This document shows, one piece after another, positions 1 through 7,031 of a DNA stretch of 12,559 nt. Made by a program: the position numbers and the translations under genes. The stretch comes from JAAFKA01 sp044348925. Lineage in GTDB: Bacteria > Bacteroidota > Bacteroidia > Cytophagales > Thermoflexibacteraceae. Location: NCBI GenBank assembly GCA_044348925.1, contig JBIKRY010000125.1:1-12559 (forward strand), given 5' to 3'. The stretch's first letter is position 1; every line of letters begins with the position of its first letter. The notes beneath the pieces are model-generated. The model ran no database searches, was not told the DNA's origin, and worked only from the letters and a program-made list of their open reading frames with translations.

Positions 1-68
1 AGAAAAATAGTAATTATTTCTCAAAATTTGTGAATTTATAACCAAGTTCATTTTTATCCTTACATTTC

Positions 69-118
69 ATTCGCTTAGGCAGCCCCGCCTAAAGGCGAAT
101 ATACGGTTGCTACGCAAC
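69..118. repeat. Palindromic dispersed repeat, copy 1
   Basis: This copy has two adjacent hairpins. The first pairs attcgcttaggc (69-80) with gcctaaaggcgaat (87-100) with a 2-nt bulge. The second is the 5-bp stem gttgc/gcaac around the loop tac (106-118). The 26 bases at 92-117 recur exactly at 1680-1705, and an inverted, slightly diverged copy lies at 1550-1580. Repetition is seen directly; that it is a mobile or REP-like element is inference. Confidence 0.75.
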
Positions 119-183
119 TTATTTATTTTACTTGTAACTTATTGATTATCAATAAAGTAATCCGTAGTTCACGTTAAAATTTA

Positions 184-232
184 ATAAGAATATTTTGACT
201 TTGTGTTTTTTACAAAATCAAAATATTCTTAT
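184..232 (-). terminator. Hairpin terminator of the acyl-CoA dehydrogenase gene
   Basis: A perfect 15-bp inverted repeat (184-198 with 218-232; arm ataagaatattttga) lies 18 bases past the stop codon of the leftward gene. After one mismatch the stem continues about five more pairs towards a T-rich loop. On the minus strand it is followed by a moderately T-rich stretch (ttaaatttt). Position and shape fit a rho-independent terminator, though the stem is AT-rich. It could also serve a rightward transcript entering from the left edge. Confidence 0.6.
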
Positions 233-250
233 CAAATTAGTAAATTAAAT

Positions 251-1402
251 TTATTTTAAAATAGCTCTTGAGATAACTAATTTTTGTATTTCTGAAGTTC
301 CTTCGCCAATCGTACAAAGTTTGCAATCACGGTAATATTTTTCTACAGGAAAATCTTTGCAATAGCCATAACCGCCAAATATTTGTACAGCCTCGTTTGC
401 CACTCTACAAGATACTTCTGAAGCATAATATTTTGCCATTGCACCTTCTTTATTAATATTTAAACCGTTGTTTTTCATTTCAGAGGCTTGTGCAATTAAT
501 AATCTGGAGGCTTCTATTTCGGTAAACATATCTGCCAATTTGAAAGCTATAGCTTGAAAATTAGCAATAGGTTGGTTAAATTGTTGTCTTTCTTTAGAAT
601 ATGCTAATGCGTGTTGATATGCTCCCATAGCAATTCCAAGACTTAATGCAGCAATAGAAATACGTCCACCATCTAATATTTTTAGAGATTGAATAAATCC
701 TTCGCCTACTTTACCTAATACATTTTCGGCTGGAATTTTGCAATCTTGAAAAATCATTTCGGCAGTTTCGGAGAGTCGCATACCGAGTTTATCTTCTTTT
801 TTGCCTCCAAAAAAACCTTCTGTTCCTCTTTCTACTACAAAGGCAGTCATACCTTTTGAGTCGCCAACTTCGCCTGTTCTTGCTATTACTACAGCAATAT
901 TACCCGATTTTCCGTGTGTAATAAAGTTTTTTGCACCATTCAACACCCAAAAATCTCCTTCTTTGCGTGCTGTAGTTTTCATATTTCCTGCATCAGAACC
1001 TGTATTTGGCTCGGTTAATCCCCAAGCACCTATCCACTCGGCAGTGGCTAATTTGGGCAACCATTTTGCTTTTTGTTCTTTGTTGCCAAAGGTCATAATA
1101 TGCCCTGTGCATAGAGAATTGTGTGCTGCCATAGATAAGGCAATAGATGGGTCTGCTACAGCCAATTCAGAAATGGCAGTAACATATTCGTGATAACCCA
1201 TTCCTGAGCCACCATATTCTTGAGGCACTAATACCCCCATCAAGCCAAGTTTTCCGAGTTCTTTGAATACTTCGATAGGAAAATATTGCTCATCATCCCA
1301 CTTATTACGAAAAGGTGTGATATGTATTTTGGCAAAATCACGTACCATTTCGGCAATCATTTTTTGGTTTTCTACTTGATTTTCTGTTGCTACTGCTTCC
1401 AT
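251..1402 (-). CDS. Acyl-CoA dehydrogenase (short/medium-chain type)
   Basis: This is a full-length, 383-residue flavoprotein of the acyl-CoA dehydrogenase family, which oxidises acyl-CoA to trans-2-enoyl-CoA and passes electrons to electron-transfer flavoprotein in the cytoplasm. The flavin-binding stretch WGLTEPNTGSDA sits near residues 127-138, NGAKNFITHG at 155-164 and DGGRIS at 244-249. The C-terminal signature GEGTSEIQ (366-373) places the expected catalytic base at Glu367, as in butyryl-CoA dehydrogenases; length and motifs fit that branch. The sequence does not fix chain length, and isovaleryl- or glutaryl-CoA-type activity cannot be excluded. The start ATG is followed directly by family-like sequence (MEAVATENQ) and has no Shine-Dalgarno, which is usual for the phylum. 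It appears monocistronic, with a candidate -7 element about 70 bases upstream and a hairpin just after the stop. No ETF genes are in view. Confidence 0.93.
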   Translation of the reverse strand: MEAVATENQVENQKMIAEMVRDFAKIHITPFRNKWDDEQYFPIEVFKELGKLGLMGVLVPQEYGGSGMGYHEYVTAISELAVADPSIALSMAAHNSLCTGHIMTFGNKEQKAKWLPKLATAEWIGAWGLTEPNTGSDAGNMKTTARKEGDFWVLNGAKNFITHGKSGNIAVVIARTGEVGDSKGMTAFVVERGTEGFFGGKKEDKLGMRLSETAEMIFQDCKIPAENVLGKVGEGFIQSLKILDGGRISIAALSLGIAMGAYQHALAYSKERQQFNQPIANFQAIAFKLADMFTEIEASRLLIAQASEMKNNGLNINKEGAMAKYYASEVSCRVANEAVQIFGGYGYCKDFPVEKYYRDCKLCTIGEGTSEIQKLVISRAILK

Positions 1403-1472
1403 GTTGGTTTGGATTTGGTAAAATTGTGTGTGGTTATTGGTTTCGGTTTAAATAGCTTGCCTATTTTGTTTG

Positions 1473-1480
1473 CAAATATA
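1473..1480 (-). promoter_or_regulatory. Candidate -7 box of the acyl-CoA dehydrogenase promoter
   Basis: Read on the minus strand this is TATATTTG, an exact match to the Bacteroidota -7 consensus TAnnTTTG. It would put the transcription start about 60-65 bases before the ATG at 1402. The expected TTTG at -33 (near position 1500) is absent, so only half of the promoter is convincing. Confidence 0.4.
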
Positions 1481-1549
1481 GAAAGATTTGTTGTTTTCTC
1501 CATAAAAATATAGAAAAATAAGCAAAAGCATTACTTTCGCCTCTCCTCT

Positions 1550-1580
1550 AAATTGCATAGCAATCGTATATTCGCCTTCA
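1550..1580 (-). repeat. Palindromic dispersed repeat, copy 2 (inverted)
   Basis: On the minus strand this 31-base stretch matches 1678-1708 with only two differences. The small hairpin is kept but changed on both sides: attgc-ata-gcaat here against gttgc-gta-gcaac (minus-strand reading) in copy 1. Paired changes that preserve the stem suggest the fold matters. Together with 1678-1708 it can form a stem of about 31 pairs with a loop of about 97 bases. Confidence 0.75.
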
Positions 1581-1677
1581 TGCGAATAAAATTGGTAGAT
1601 AAAAAATGTGCTTATTGTACAGCAAAAGTGCCTACAAAATTTGGTCTATTTATCTTTGCCTCAGCATCTGATTTGCC

Positions 1678-1708
1678 TGAAGGCGAATATACGGTTGCTA
1701 CGCAATTT
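1678..1708 (+). repeat. Palindromic dispersed repeat, copy 3
   Basis: Its core at 1680-1705 is identical to 92-117 over 26 bases. The hairpin preceding it is also conserved in form (atttgcct at 1671-1678 facing aggcgaat at 1681-1688). It lies in inverted orientation to copy 2, about 120 bases before the lipoprotein start, so it may lie in that gene's 5' leader if transcription begins far upstream. Confidence 0.75.
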
Positions 1709-1829
1709 GCGTTATTTATTTAAGCATATTGACAAAATTATGTTATCTTTATTGCAAAATATTAGTAATAATTATATCTTTCAAAAAAATTGCAGTAACA
1801 AATTTTTTATCACCCTAATACCTATAATG

Positions 1830-2348
1830 ATGAAACAAATAAGAAATATTACTACCGCAGTCTTGCTATCTGTAATGGCAGGTACATTTTCGGCTTGTGG
1901 TACAGACCCTGTTGCAGTTGCAACTTCTTTAACCACAAAAGGCACATTTACTGCAACTGTAGGCGGGCAAGCCTTTACTGCTAATGTTGCTTCAGCAAAC
2001 AATAATACAGGTACTATCTCTATTCTTGGTAATTTGGTTAGTACTACAGGCACTACCAGCAATACAAAACAACTTAGTATTGTAGGCAAAATAGCCAGCA
2101 CAGGTACTTACTCTTTGGGAGTTGGCGGAGCTATTTCGGGTAATGCAATTAGTGCAGCTTATTCAGAAATTACAGCCACAGGCACAACCGTAAGTAGTAG
2201 CATTATTTATGGGGCAACTTCGGGGCAGTTGGTAATTACAGAATTAAGTACAACAAAAGTAAGTGGTACAGTTAGTTTTACAGGCGTAGAAACAAGCACA
2301 GGAAAATCTATTACAGTAAGTTCTGGTGCTTTTAATGTAAATTTTTAA
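1830..2348 (+). CDS. Small Ser/Thr/Gly-rich lipoprotein, DUF6252-like
   Basis: The product is a 172-residue exported lipoprotein of unknown function. The signal peptide (basic MKQIRN start, hydrophobic stretch, FSAC) ends at a lipidated Cys23. The mature part is rich in Ser, Thr, Gly and Ala. It reads as short beta strands: an opening GTFTATVGGQAFTA, then IVGKIASTGTYSLG, then a close resembling VSGTVSFTGVETSTGKSIT followed by a FNVNF end. This layout matches, from memory, Bacteroidota DUF6252 proteins, whose role is not known. I chose this start because the signal peptide begins here. ATG at 1827 gives one extra Met, and the upstream in-frame extension to 1608 is non-coding repeat DNA. It is a single gene, closed by the terminator at 2389-2424. 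Confidence 0.8.
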   Translation: MKQIRNITTAVLLSVMAGTFSACGTDPVAVATSLTTKGTFTATVGGQAFTANVASANNNTGTISILGNLVSTTGTTSNTKQLSIVGKIASTGTYSLGVGGAISGNAISAAYSEITATGTTVSSSIIYGATSGQLVITELSTTKVSGTVSFTGVETSTGKSITVSSGAFNVNF

Positions 2349-2388
2349 ACTTTAGAATATCTTTATTATAAATTTATTTGCAAAAAAT

Positions 2389-2424
2389 AGACTTTCCAAA
2401 TTTTAAAACTTGGAAAGTTTCATT
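2389..2424 (+). terminator. Terminator of the DUF6252-like lipoprotein gene
   Basis: The arms actttccaa (2391-2399) and ttggaaagt (2410-2418) pair perfectly, extend by an A-T and a G-T pair, and the interior ttttaaaa can pair further. A run of Ts follows (2423-2429). The stem sequence is the same as in the aroA terminator at 4559-4591. Confidence 0.75.
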
Positions 2425-2468
2425 TTTTTATTGAAAATTCTACAACCAAACGTATTTAAACTCTATTT

Positions 2469-3272
2469 ATGCAAGTTACAAACTTTTCTTTTTCTGCCAA
2501 TATTTTCAAAATTTTAGTAGATTCTACCCAAAAAATGTTGGCTATAGAAATACGAAATGCAGAAAAAAAAGAAGTTAGTTTTAGTGTTATTTCTTTAGAA
2601 AACAAAATCATTCTGCTCGCAGAAACAGGACTCGAAGAAGCATGGCGTGTGGGACTTTCGGCTATAGAAAACAACAAATTACTTTTACATACCTATACAG
2701 ACACACGACTGCCTAACCGCAAAGGAATTTATGCAATAGATATTGAAAAACAAGAAGTTATATGGGAAAATCAAGAACTTCGTTTTGAAAAACTATATTT
2801 TTATGACACAGAAAGTATTGTTTCTACAATATATTCCGACCAACATATTCCAAAAAAAGTATATATTAGCTTAGAAACAGGCAAAGAAATAGTTATAGAA
2901 GACAAAAACAAATTAAGAGAAAATCAACGAATAGCCCAAGAACCGTATTTTTATACAAGTAGTAGTGAATATTTTGGAATTATTTTGGAATTTATGCAAA
3001 AGTTTGCCCAAAATATAGCAATGATAGCATTTGATTATGTAGAAATAGAAAATTATTTCATAATTTTAGCTTATTGCAAACAAGAAAAAGATGAAAATTT
3101 ATACGATATGCACATCTGGATATTTGCAAGTAATGGAGAGAAATGGGCAGAAAGTAAAATTGCAGAAAATTTATCGGAAAAAGAGATAGGAAATAGAATT
3201 TTTGTGTTTGGAAAATATCTTATTATCTTGCAAAAACATACGAGTATTAGCCTAATAGATTTGCCTGCGTAA
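2469..3272 (+). CDS. DUF4905 domain protein
   Basis: This 267-residue protein has no signal peptide or membrane segment, so it is probably cytoplasmic. I recognise it by its overall pattern: an N-terminal strand region ending in KMLAIEIRNAEKKEVSFSV (about residues 22-40), then WRVGL (59-63), then LLLHTYTDTRLPNRKGIYAID (71-91). These match my memory of the Bacteroidota DUF4905 family, whose function is unknown. The repeated strand blocks could form a small beta-propeller-like fold, which is inference. Only 48 bases separate it from aroA with no terminator between, so the two are probably co-transcribed. No catalytic motif is visible. Confidence 0.75.
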   Translation: MQVTNFSFSANIFKILVDSTQKMLAIEIRNAEKKEVSFSVISLENKIILLAETGLEEAWRVGLSAIENNKLLLHTYTDTRLPNRKGIYAIDIEKQEVIWENQELRFEKLYFYDTESIVSTIYSDQHIPKKVYISLETGKEIVIEDKNKLRENQRIAQEPYFYTSSSEYFGIILEFMQKFAQNIAMIAFDYVEIENYFIILAYCKQEKDENLYDMHIWIFASNGEKWAESKIAENLSEKEIGNRIFVFGKYLIILQKHTSISLIDLPA

Positions 3273-3320
3273 TTACAGATTACTAATCTATCTCAATATA
3301 TTCTAACAAAACAGCAATTT

Positions 3321-4532
3321 ATGTTACAAATATCCGCAAAAAAAAATATAAAAACCACGATTGCACTGCCATCTTCCAAAAGTGAAAGCAATAGAGTATT
3401 GCTACTAAATGCTTTATATGAAAAACAAAGTAACAAAAAATTAGATTTGCATAATATTTCTACAGCAAGAGATACGGTTACTATGCAAAGGCTACTTGCC
3501 TCTAAAGACTTGGAAATGAATGTGTTAGATGCAGGAACTACTATGCGATTTCTTACAGCTTTTTGTAGTATTACAAGACGCAAAGCTATTTTGACAGGCA
3601 CAGACCGTATGTGTGAAAGACCAATACGTGTATTGGTCGAAGCCCTACAAAATTTGGGTGCAGAGATAAATTATCTACAAAAAGATGGATTTCCACCTTT
3701 AGAAATACAAGATTTTGCACAAAAAACCAAACATATTCAGATACGTGGAGATGTAAGCAGCCAATATATTTCGGCTTTACTGATGCTTGCCCCTTTGTTG
3801 CCTCAAGGCTTAACTTTGGAATTGTTAGGAACTGTGCATTCCAAACCTTATATTTTGATGACTTTGGAATTGATGCAACATTTTGGAATTGAAAGTATTT
3901 GGCAAGAAAACACGATACATATTGCTACACAAAATTATCAATTTGCAAGTTATACAGTAGAGGCAGATTGGTCGGCAGCAAGTTATTGGTATAGTGTGTT
4001 GGCATTGGCAGAGGACGGGGAAATATTTCTCGAAAAAGTGAAGGAAAAATCTTTGCAAGGCGACAAAGCTATAGTTGCTATTGCAAGGTATTTTGGGGTC
4101 GAAAGTCATTTTACAGACTCTGGAGTGCAATTATCCAAAAGTAAAACTAAAGAAATTCCAAACAATACTATAGATTTTAGTCATTGCCCCGATTTGGCAC
4201 AAACTATTGCAGTGTTGGCTGCGGCACAAGGCAGAGAAATTTATATGACAGGTTTGCAAAGTTTACGAATCAAAGAAACAGATAGAATTTTGGCAATCCA
4301 AAACGAATTAGCAAATTTTGGTATCGTAAGCACTGTAGAAAAAGATACTGATTTGTGGATAAAATCCCAAAAAATTCAAGCACCAACGCAAGCAGTTGAA
4401 ACGTACAAAGACCACCGAATGGCTATGGCTTTTGCACCTTTAGCATTACTATTTCCAATTTGCATAGAAGAACCCGAAGTAGTTGCAAAATCTTATCCGC
4501 ATTTTTGGGAGGATATACAAAAAATTTGTTGA
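3321..4532 (+). CDS. aroA: 3-phosphoshikimate 1-carboxyvinyltransferase (EPSP synthase)
   Basis: This enzyme transfers the enolpyruvyl group of phosphoenolpyruvate to shikimate-3-phosphate, the sixth step of the shikimate pathway to aromatic amino acids. The product is 403 residues, slightly shorter than the roughly 427 of the E. coli enzyme. Signature segments appear in order: LPSSKSESNR (16-25; Lys20, Ser21 and Arg25 bind shikimate-3-phosphate), DAGTTMRFLTA (70-80), DRMCERPI (95-102), GDVSSQYISALLM (143-155), DWSAASYW (216-223), CPDLAQT (289-295; Asp291 is the catalytic Asp), LRIKETDR (315-322; Lys318, Glu319) and KDHRMAMAFA (363-372; Arg366). All expected active-site residues are present. 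Differences from E. coli-type enzymes include Phe77 after the MR of the AGT loop and Cys98 before ERPI. It follows the DUF4905 gene and ends at a strong terminator. No other aro genes are nearby. Confidence 0.96.
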   Translation: MLQISAKKNIKTTIALPSSKSESNRVLLLNALYEKQSNKKLDLHNISTARDTVTMQRLLASKDLEMNVLDAGTTMRFLTAFCSITRRKAILTGTDRMCERPIRVLVEALQNLGAEINYLQKDGFPPLEIQDFAQKTKHIQIRGDVSSQYISALLMLAPLLPQGLTLELLGTVHSKPYILMTLELMQHFGIESIWQENTIHIATQNYQFASYTVEADWSAASYWYSVLALAEDGEIFLEKVKEKSLQGDKAIVAIARYFGVESHFTDSGVQLSKSKTKEIPNNTIDFSHCPDLAQTIAVLAAAQGREIYMTGLQSLRIKETDRILAIQNELANFGIVSTVEKDTDLWIKSQKIQAPTQAVETYKDHRMAMAFAPLALLFPICIEEPEVVAKSYPHFWEDIQKIC

Positions 4533-4558
4533 GTATTTGCTAATCCAATAAAAACACG

Positions 4559-4597
4559 ATACTTTCCAAGTCTAAAAGACTTGGAAAGTATATTTTC
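4559..4597 (+). terminator. Strong terminator of the DUF4905-aroA unit
   Basis: A perfect 15-bp stem (4559-4573 with 4577-4591; arm atactttccaagtct) closes on a 3-base loop 26 bases after the aroA stop and is followed by attttc. The stem repeats the CTTTCCAA/TTGGAAAG core of the terminator at 2389-2424. Confidence 0.8.
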
Positions 4598-4636
4598 TAC
4601 TTATCCTAATTTTATACTATTAACCTACTAAAACAG

Positions 4637-6157
4637 ATGCAAAAACAGTTTATTTTTTCTATCTTATTTGTTTTTTTTGCTTTTGGTTTTTCCTCTTGTG
4701 GCAAAAAAAATAATACGGATAAAATATCCGAAAACGAAGCCAATTCCGAAACTGTAGAGAAAACAGATACCGAAAAGCAAAAAAAATTGACACAAGGCTG
4801 CGAACTCAAAAAAGAATTTTTTGACCAAGCCGAAGTTTTTGAGCCTTTGGCAAAAGATATGCCCGAAAACCAATCTCCTACTAAAGTTAGTTTGGAACAA
4901 TATGCACCCAAAAGACTTAGTCAAGGAAGTCAAGGCTCTTGCACTGCTTGGGCTTGTACCTATGCCGCAATGACTATCAATCGTGCAAGGGCATTGCAAT
5001 TAGACCCCAATAGTATAGCTTTTAGTCCTGCATTTATTTATAATCAAATTACAAAAGGCAACTGCACAGGCACGCATATTGGCAAAACATTGGATAAATT
5101 GACCGAAGAAGGCGTACTTTCTTTGGCAGAATTTCCATACGACGACAGTGACTGTAGCCGACAACCAAACAGAAATCAGCTACAAAATGCCGAGCAGTTT
5201 CGTATGAAAGGTTACAACCGTTTGACGCTAAAAGATGATGATTACCGAATTGATTTGGCAGCTATCAAACAAAATATTGCACAAGGTGCCCCTGTAGTAA
5301 TTGGTATGGCAGTTGGTGGTACTTTTTATCAAATTTCTACAGAAGGAGTTTGGCGACCAACGAAAAAAGATTTTGAAGCCCTCAAACGTGGTACTGATGG
5401 ACATATTGTAGATGATGGCGAAGAGGCAGCTTTTGGAGGACACGCCATGTGTGTGATTGGATATGATGATGCCTACGAAGGTGGGGCTTTTCAAATTATG
5501 AATAGTTGGGGAGATGACTGGGGAAAAGATGGAATATTTTGGATGAGTTATAAGAATTTTGAGTTTTTTTGTAATAGTTTTTATGCCGAAGCCTACGGAT
5601 TGTATCCAATGGAAAGTAAAAAAGCAAATCCAAATGTGTTTAAAGCAGATATTGGCTTGTTCCAAAACAAAGAAAGACAATATATTCCTTTCGAGAGTGT
5701 AGAGGGTTTTACTTTTGCAACGGATAAAGTAATGCCAAAAGGCGTAAAATTTAAAATTGCAGTCCGTAATTATGATGCGTGTTATGTGTATGTGATAGGA
5801 CAAGAAACTGATGGCACGAGCTATGTATTATTTCCTTATACAGCTAAACATTCTGCCTATTGTGGTATTGTGGGTACGAGGTTGTTTCCAAAAGACTATT
5901 CCTTACAATTAGACGATATTGGACAAAAAGACGTAATGGCGGTTATTTTTTCGAAAGATGAATTAGATTACAAAACTCTCAACGAAAAAATTAGCAAAAG
6001 CAAACAAAAAAATTATCAAGACAAAATAGAAGATGTTTTGGGCGAAAAATTGGTCAAAAATGTAAAATTTACCGATGGACAAACTATTCGTTTTGATGCA
6101 CAAAAAACCGAACAACAAAATATTATTGCCATTGTATTTGAAATGCAGAAAAAATAG
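4637..6157 (+). CDS. Secreted papain-family (C1) cysteine protease lipoprotein with DUF4384-like tail
   Basis: The 506-residue product is an exported lipoprotein: signal peptide 1-20, lipobox FSSC with Cys21, then a charged linker to about residue 85. A papain-like domain spans roughly 88-325. The catalytic set is visible: oxyanion Gln96, nucleophile Cys102 in QGSCTAWA, His269 in GGHAM and Asn289 in NSWGDDWG. The usual CGSCWAF is replaced by QGSCTAWA, so the papain Cys22 disulfide partner is absent. The C-terminal third (about 340-505) contains YVYVIGQETDG and SYVLFPY, like the DUF4384 domains found beside proteases and kinases in bacteria. It probably cleaves proteins at the cell surface or in the periplasm; the substrate is unknown. 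The start is fixed by the signal peptide. It appears to be a single gene, with hairpins directly after the stop. Confidence 0.85.
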   Translation: MQKQFIFSILFVFFAFGFSSCGKKNNTDKISENEANSETVEKTDTEKQKKLTQGCELKKEFFDQAEVFEPLAKDMPENQSPTKVSLEQYAPKRLSQGSQGSCTAWACTYAAMTINRARALQLDPNSIAFSPAFIYNQITKGNCTGTHIGKTLDKLTEEGVLSLAEFPYDDSDCSRQPNRNQLQNAEQFRMKGYNRLTLKDDDYRIDLAAIKQNIAQGAPVVIGMAVGGTFYQISTEGVWRPTKKDFEALKRGTDGHIVDDGEEAAFGGHAMCVIGYDDAYEGGAFQIMNSWGDDWGKDGIFWMSYKNFEFFCNSFYAEAYGLYPMESKKANPNVFKADIGLFQNKERQYIPFESVEGFTFATDKVMPKGVKFKIAVRNYDACYVYVIGQETDGTSYVLFPYTAKHSAYCGIVGTRLFPKDYSLQLDDIGQKDVMAVIFSKDELDYKTLNEKISKSKQKNYQDKIEDVLGEKLVKNVKFTDGQTIRFDAQKTEQQNIIAIVFEMQKK

Positions 6158-6178
6158 GTACTAAATTTATTTAGTACC
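6157..6178 (+). terminator. Hairpin overlapping the protease stop codon
   Basis: The arms ggtactaaat (6157-6166) and atttagtacc (6169-6178) form a perfect 10-bp stem whose first base is the last base of the TAG stop at 6155-6157. There is no T-run after it, so it is more likely an mRNA 3'-end or processing structure than a terminator on its own. Confidence 0.45.
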
Positions 6179-6197
6179 AAAAAATAGCCAAATTTTG

Positions 6198-6231
6198 AAA
6201 AACACAAACAAAAAAAGTTTGTGTTTTTTTT
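6198..6231 (+). terminator. Rho-independent terminator after the C1 protease gene
   Basis: The 12-bp perfect stem aaaaacacaaac / gtttgtgttttt (6198-6209 with 6217-6228) has a 7-A loop and runs into more Ts. It separates the protease gene from the head-GIN gene, so those two are probably transcribed separately. Confidence 0.75.
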
Positions 6232-6299
6232 GTCTTTATGCAACCTTCGTTTTTTTTCTGTGTCTTTACTAAAACATTCACAAAACAAAACAAAAAGTT

Positions 6300-7025
6300 A
6301 TGAAAAGTACAGAAAAAATCATTGGAAAAATTATTGGCATCTTTGCCATTGTGCTTATTTTTGCGAGCATTACCTTCAATAGCCTTGCACAAGAAACTAC
6401 AGAGAGAAATGTAGGAAGTTTTGAAAGTATAGATGTTAGTGGTGCAATGGACGTTTTTTTGACCGAAGGCACTACCGAAAATGTCAAAATAGAAGCAAAA
6501 GGCATCGAACTCGATAAAATTTTGACCGAAGTAAAAGACCAAACCCTAAAAATTAGTATGAAAAATCAAAGTGGAAATTGGTCATGGGGCAAAAACGTAG
6601 AAATTAAAGTATATGTTACTTACCGCAAACTCAATGCAATTAGCAATCGTGGTTCTTCAGATATTATTGGTAATTCGGTAGTAAAAAATGAAACAATGGA
6701 TATTAGTTTGAGTGGTTCGGGAGATATAAAAATGGCTTTAGATGTCAAAAGTCTAAGTGTTTCGGTAAGTGGCTCGTCAGATATTCGTGTAGAAGGCACA
6801 GCAACTAAACAAGAGATTCGTATTAGTGGCTCTGGAAATTTTGATGGCAAAAATTTAGAGGGAAAAGAAGTAAAAGTACAAGTAAGTGGCTCTGGAGATG
6901 CAACGGTTTGGGCTACAGAAATGATAGACGCAAAAGTAAGTGGCTCAGGAGATGTAAGCTACAAAGGAAACCCAAGCAAAGAAATATCAAAAGTAAGTGG
7001 TTCGGGTACAATTAGAAAAAGCTAA
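6300..7025 (+). CDS. Exported head-GIN domain protein (DUF2807)
   Basis: The 241-residue protein starts with a signal peptide (hydrophobic 11-28, likely cleavage after LAQ at 29-31), so it is periplasmic or surface-exposed. The rest is a putative auto-transporter adhesin, head-GIN-type beta-helix. It opens with the characteristic FESIDVSGAMDVFLTEG (41-57). It then carries an SGSGD-like turn about every 18-20 residues (138, 157, 176, 196, 214 and 233), each presumably one helical rung. The family is very common in Bacteroidota; the molecular role is unknown despite the adhesin name. The rungs are also visible in DNA as repeated gtaagtggctc units. It sits between a terminator and the palindromic element at 7032-7140, so it is likely monocistronic. 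Confidence 0.88.
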   Translation: MKSTEKIIGKIIGIFAIVLIFASITFNSLAQETTERNVGSFESIDVSGAMDVFLTEGTTENVKIEAKGIELDKILTEVKDQTLKISMKNQSGNWSWGKNVEIKVYVTYRKLNAISNRGSSDIIGNSVVKNETMDISLSGSGDIKMALDVKSLSVSVSGSSDIRVEGTATKQEIRISGSGNFDGKNLEGKEVKVQVSGSGDATVWATEMIDAKVSGSGDVSYKGNPSKEISKVSGSGTIRKS

Positions 7026-7031
7026 CTTAGC

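Larger units (their letters stand above)
1403..1829. other. Divergent intergenic region with an inverted repeat pair
   Basis: This 427-base gap separates the leftward acyl-CoA dehydrogenase from the rightward lipoprotein gene. It holds a candidate leftward promoter (-7 box at 1473-1480) and two inverted copies of the dispersed repeat (1550-1580 and 1678-1708). A degenerate rightward promoter may lie at 1751-1782 (ATTG, 20 nt, TATCTTTC). I see no convincing gene: the open frame entering from 1608 upstream of the lipoprotein start runs through a repeat copy and has no family-like sequence. Confidence 0.6.

Noticed and set aside
801..1193. Rightward open frame of 130 codons
   Set aside because: It lies wholly inside the acyl-CoA dehydrogenase gene on the opposite strand, and its translation looks like a shadow frame.
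1608..1829. Possible N-terminal extension of the DUF6252-like lipoprotein (frame open from 1608)
   Set aside because: It passes through a dispersed repeat copy, has no family-like sequence, and would bury the clear signal peptide that starts at 1830.
3277..3289. Small hairpin agatt-act-aatct between the DUF4905 gene and aroA
   Set aside because: The 5-bp AT-rich stem has no T-run; it is unlikely to end transcription inside the gene pair.
5228..5803. Leftward open frame of 191 codons
   Set aside because: It lies inside the well-supported C1 protease gene; its His/Ile/Phe-rich product has no recognisable family features.
7021..7031. Perfect 11-base palindrome gctaacttagc over the head-GIN stop codon
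   Set aside because: It is too short to be distinguished from chance in AT-rich DNA, although it lies directly next to the large palindrome.
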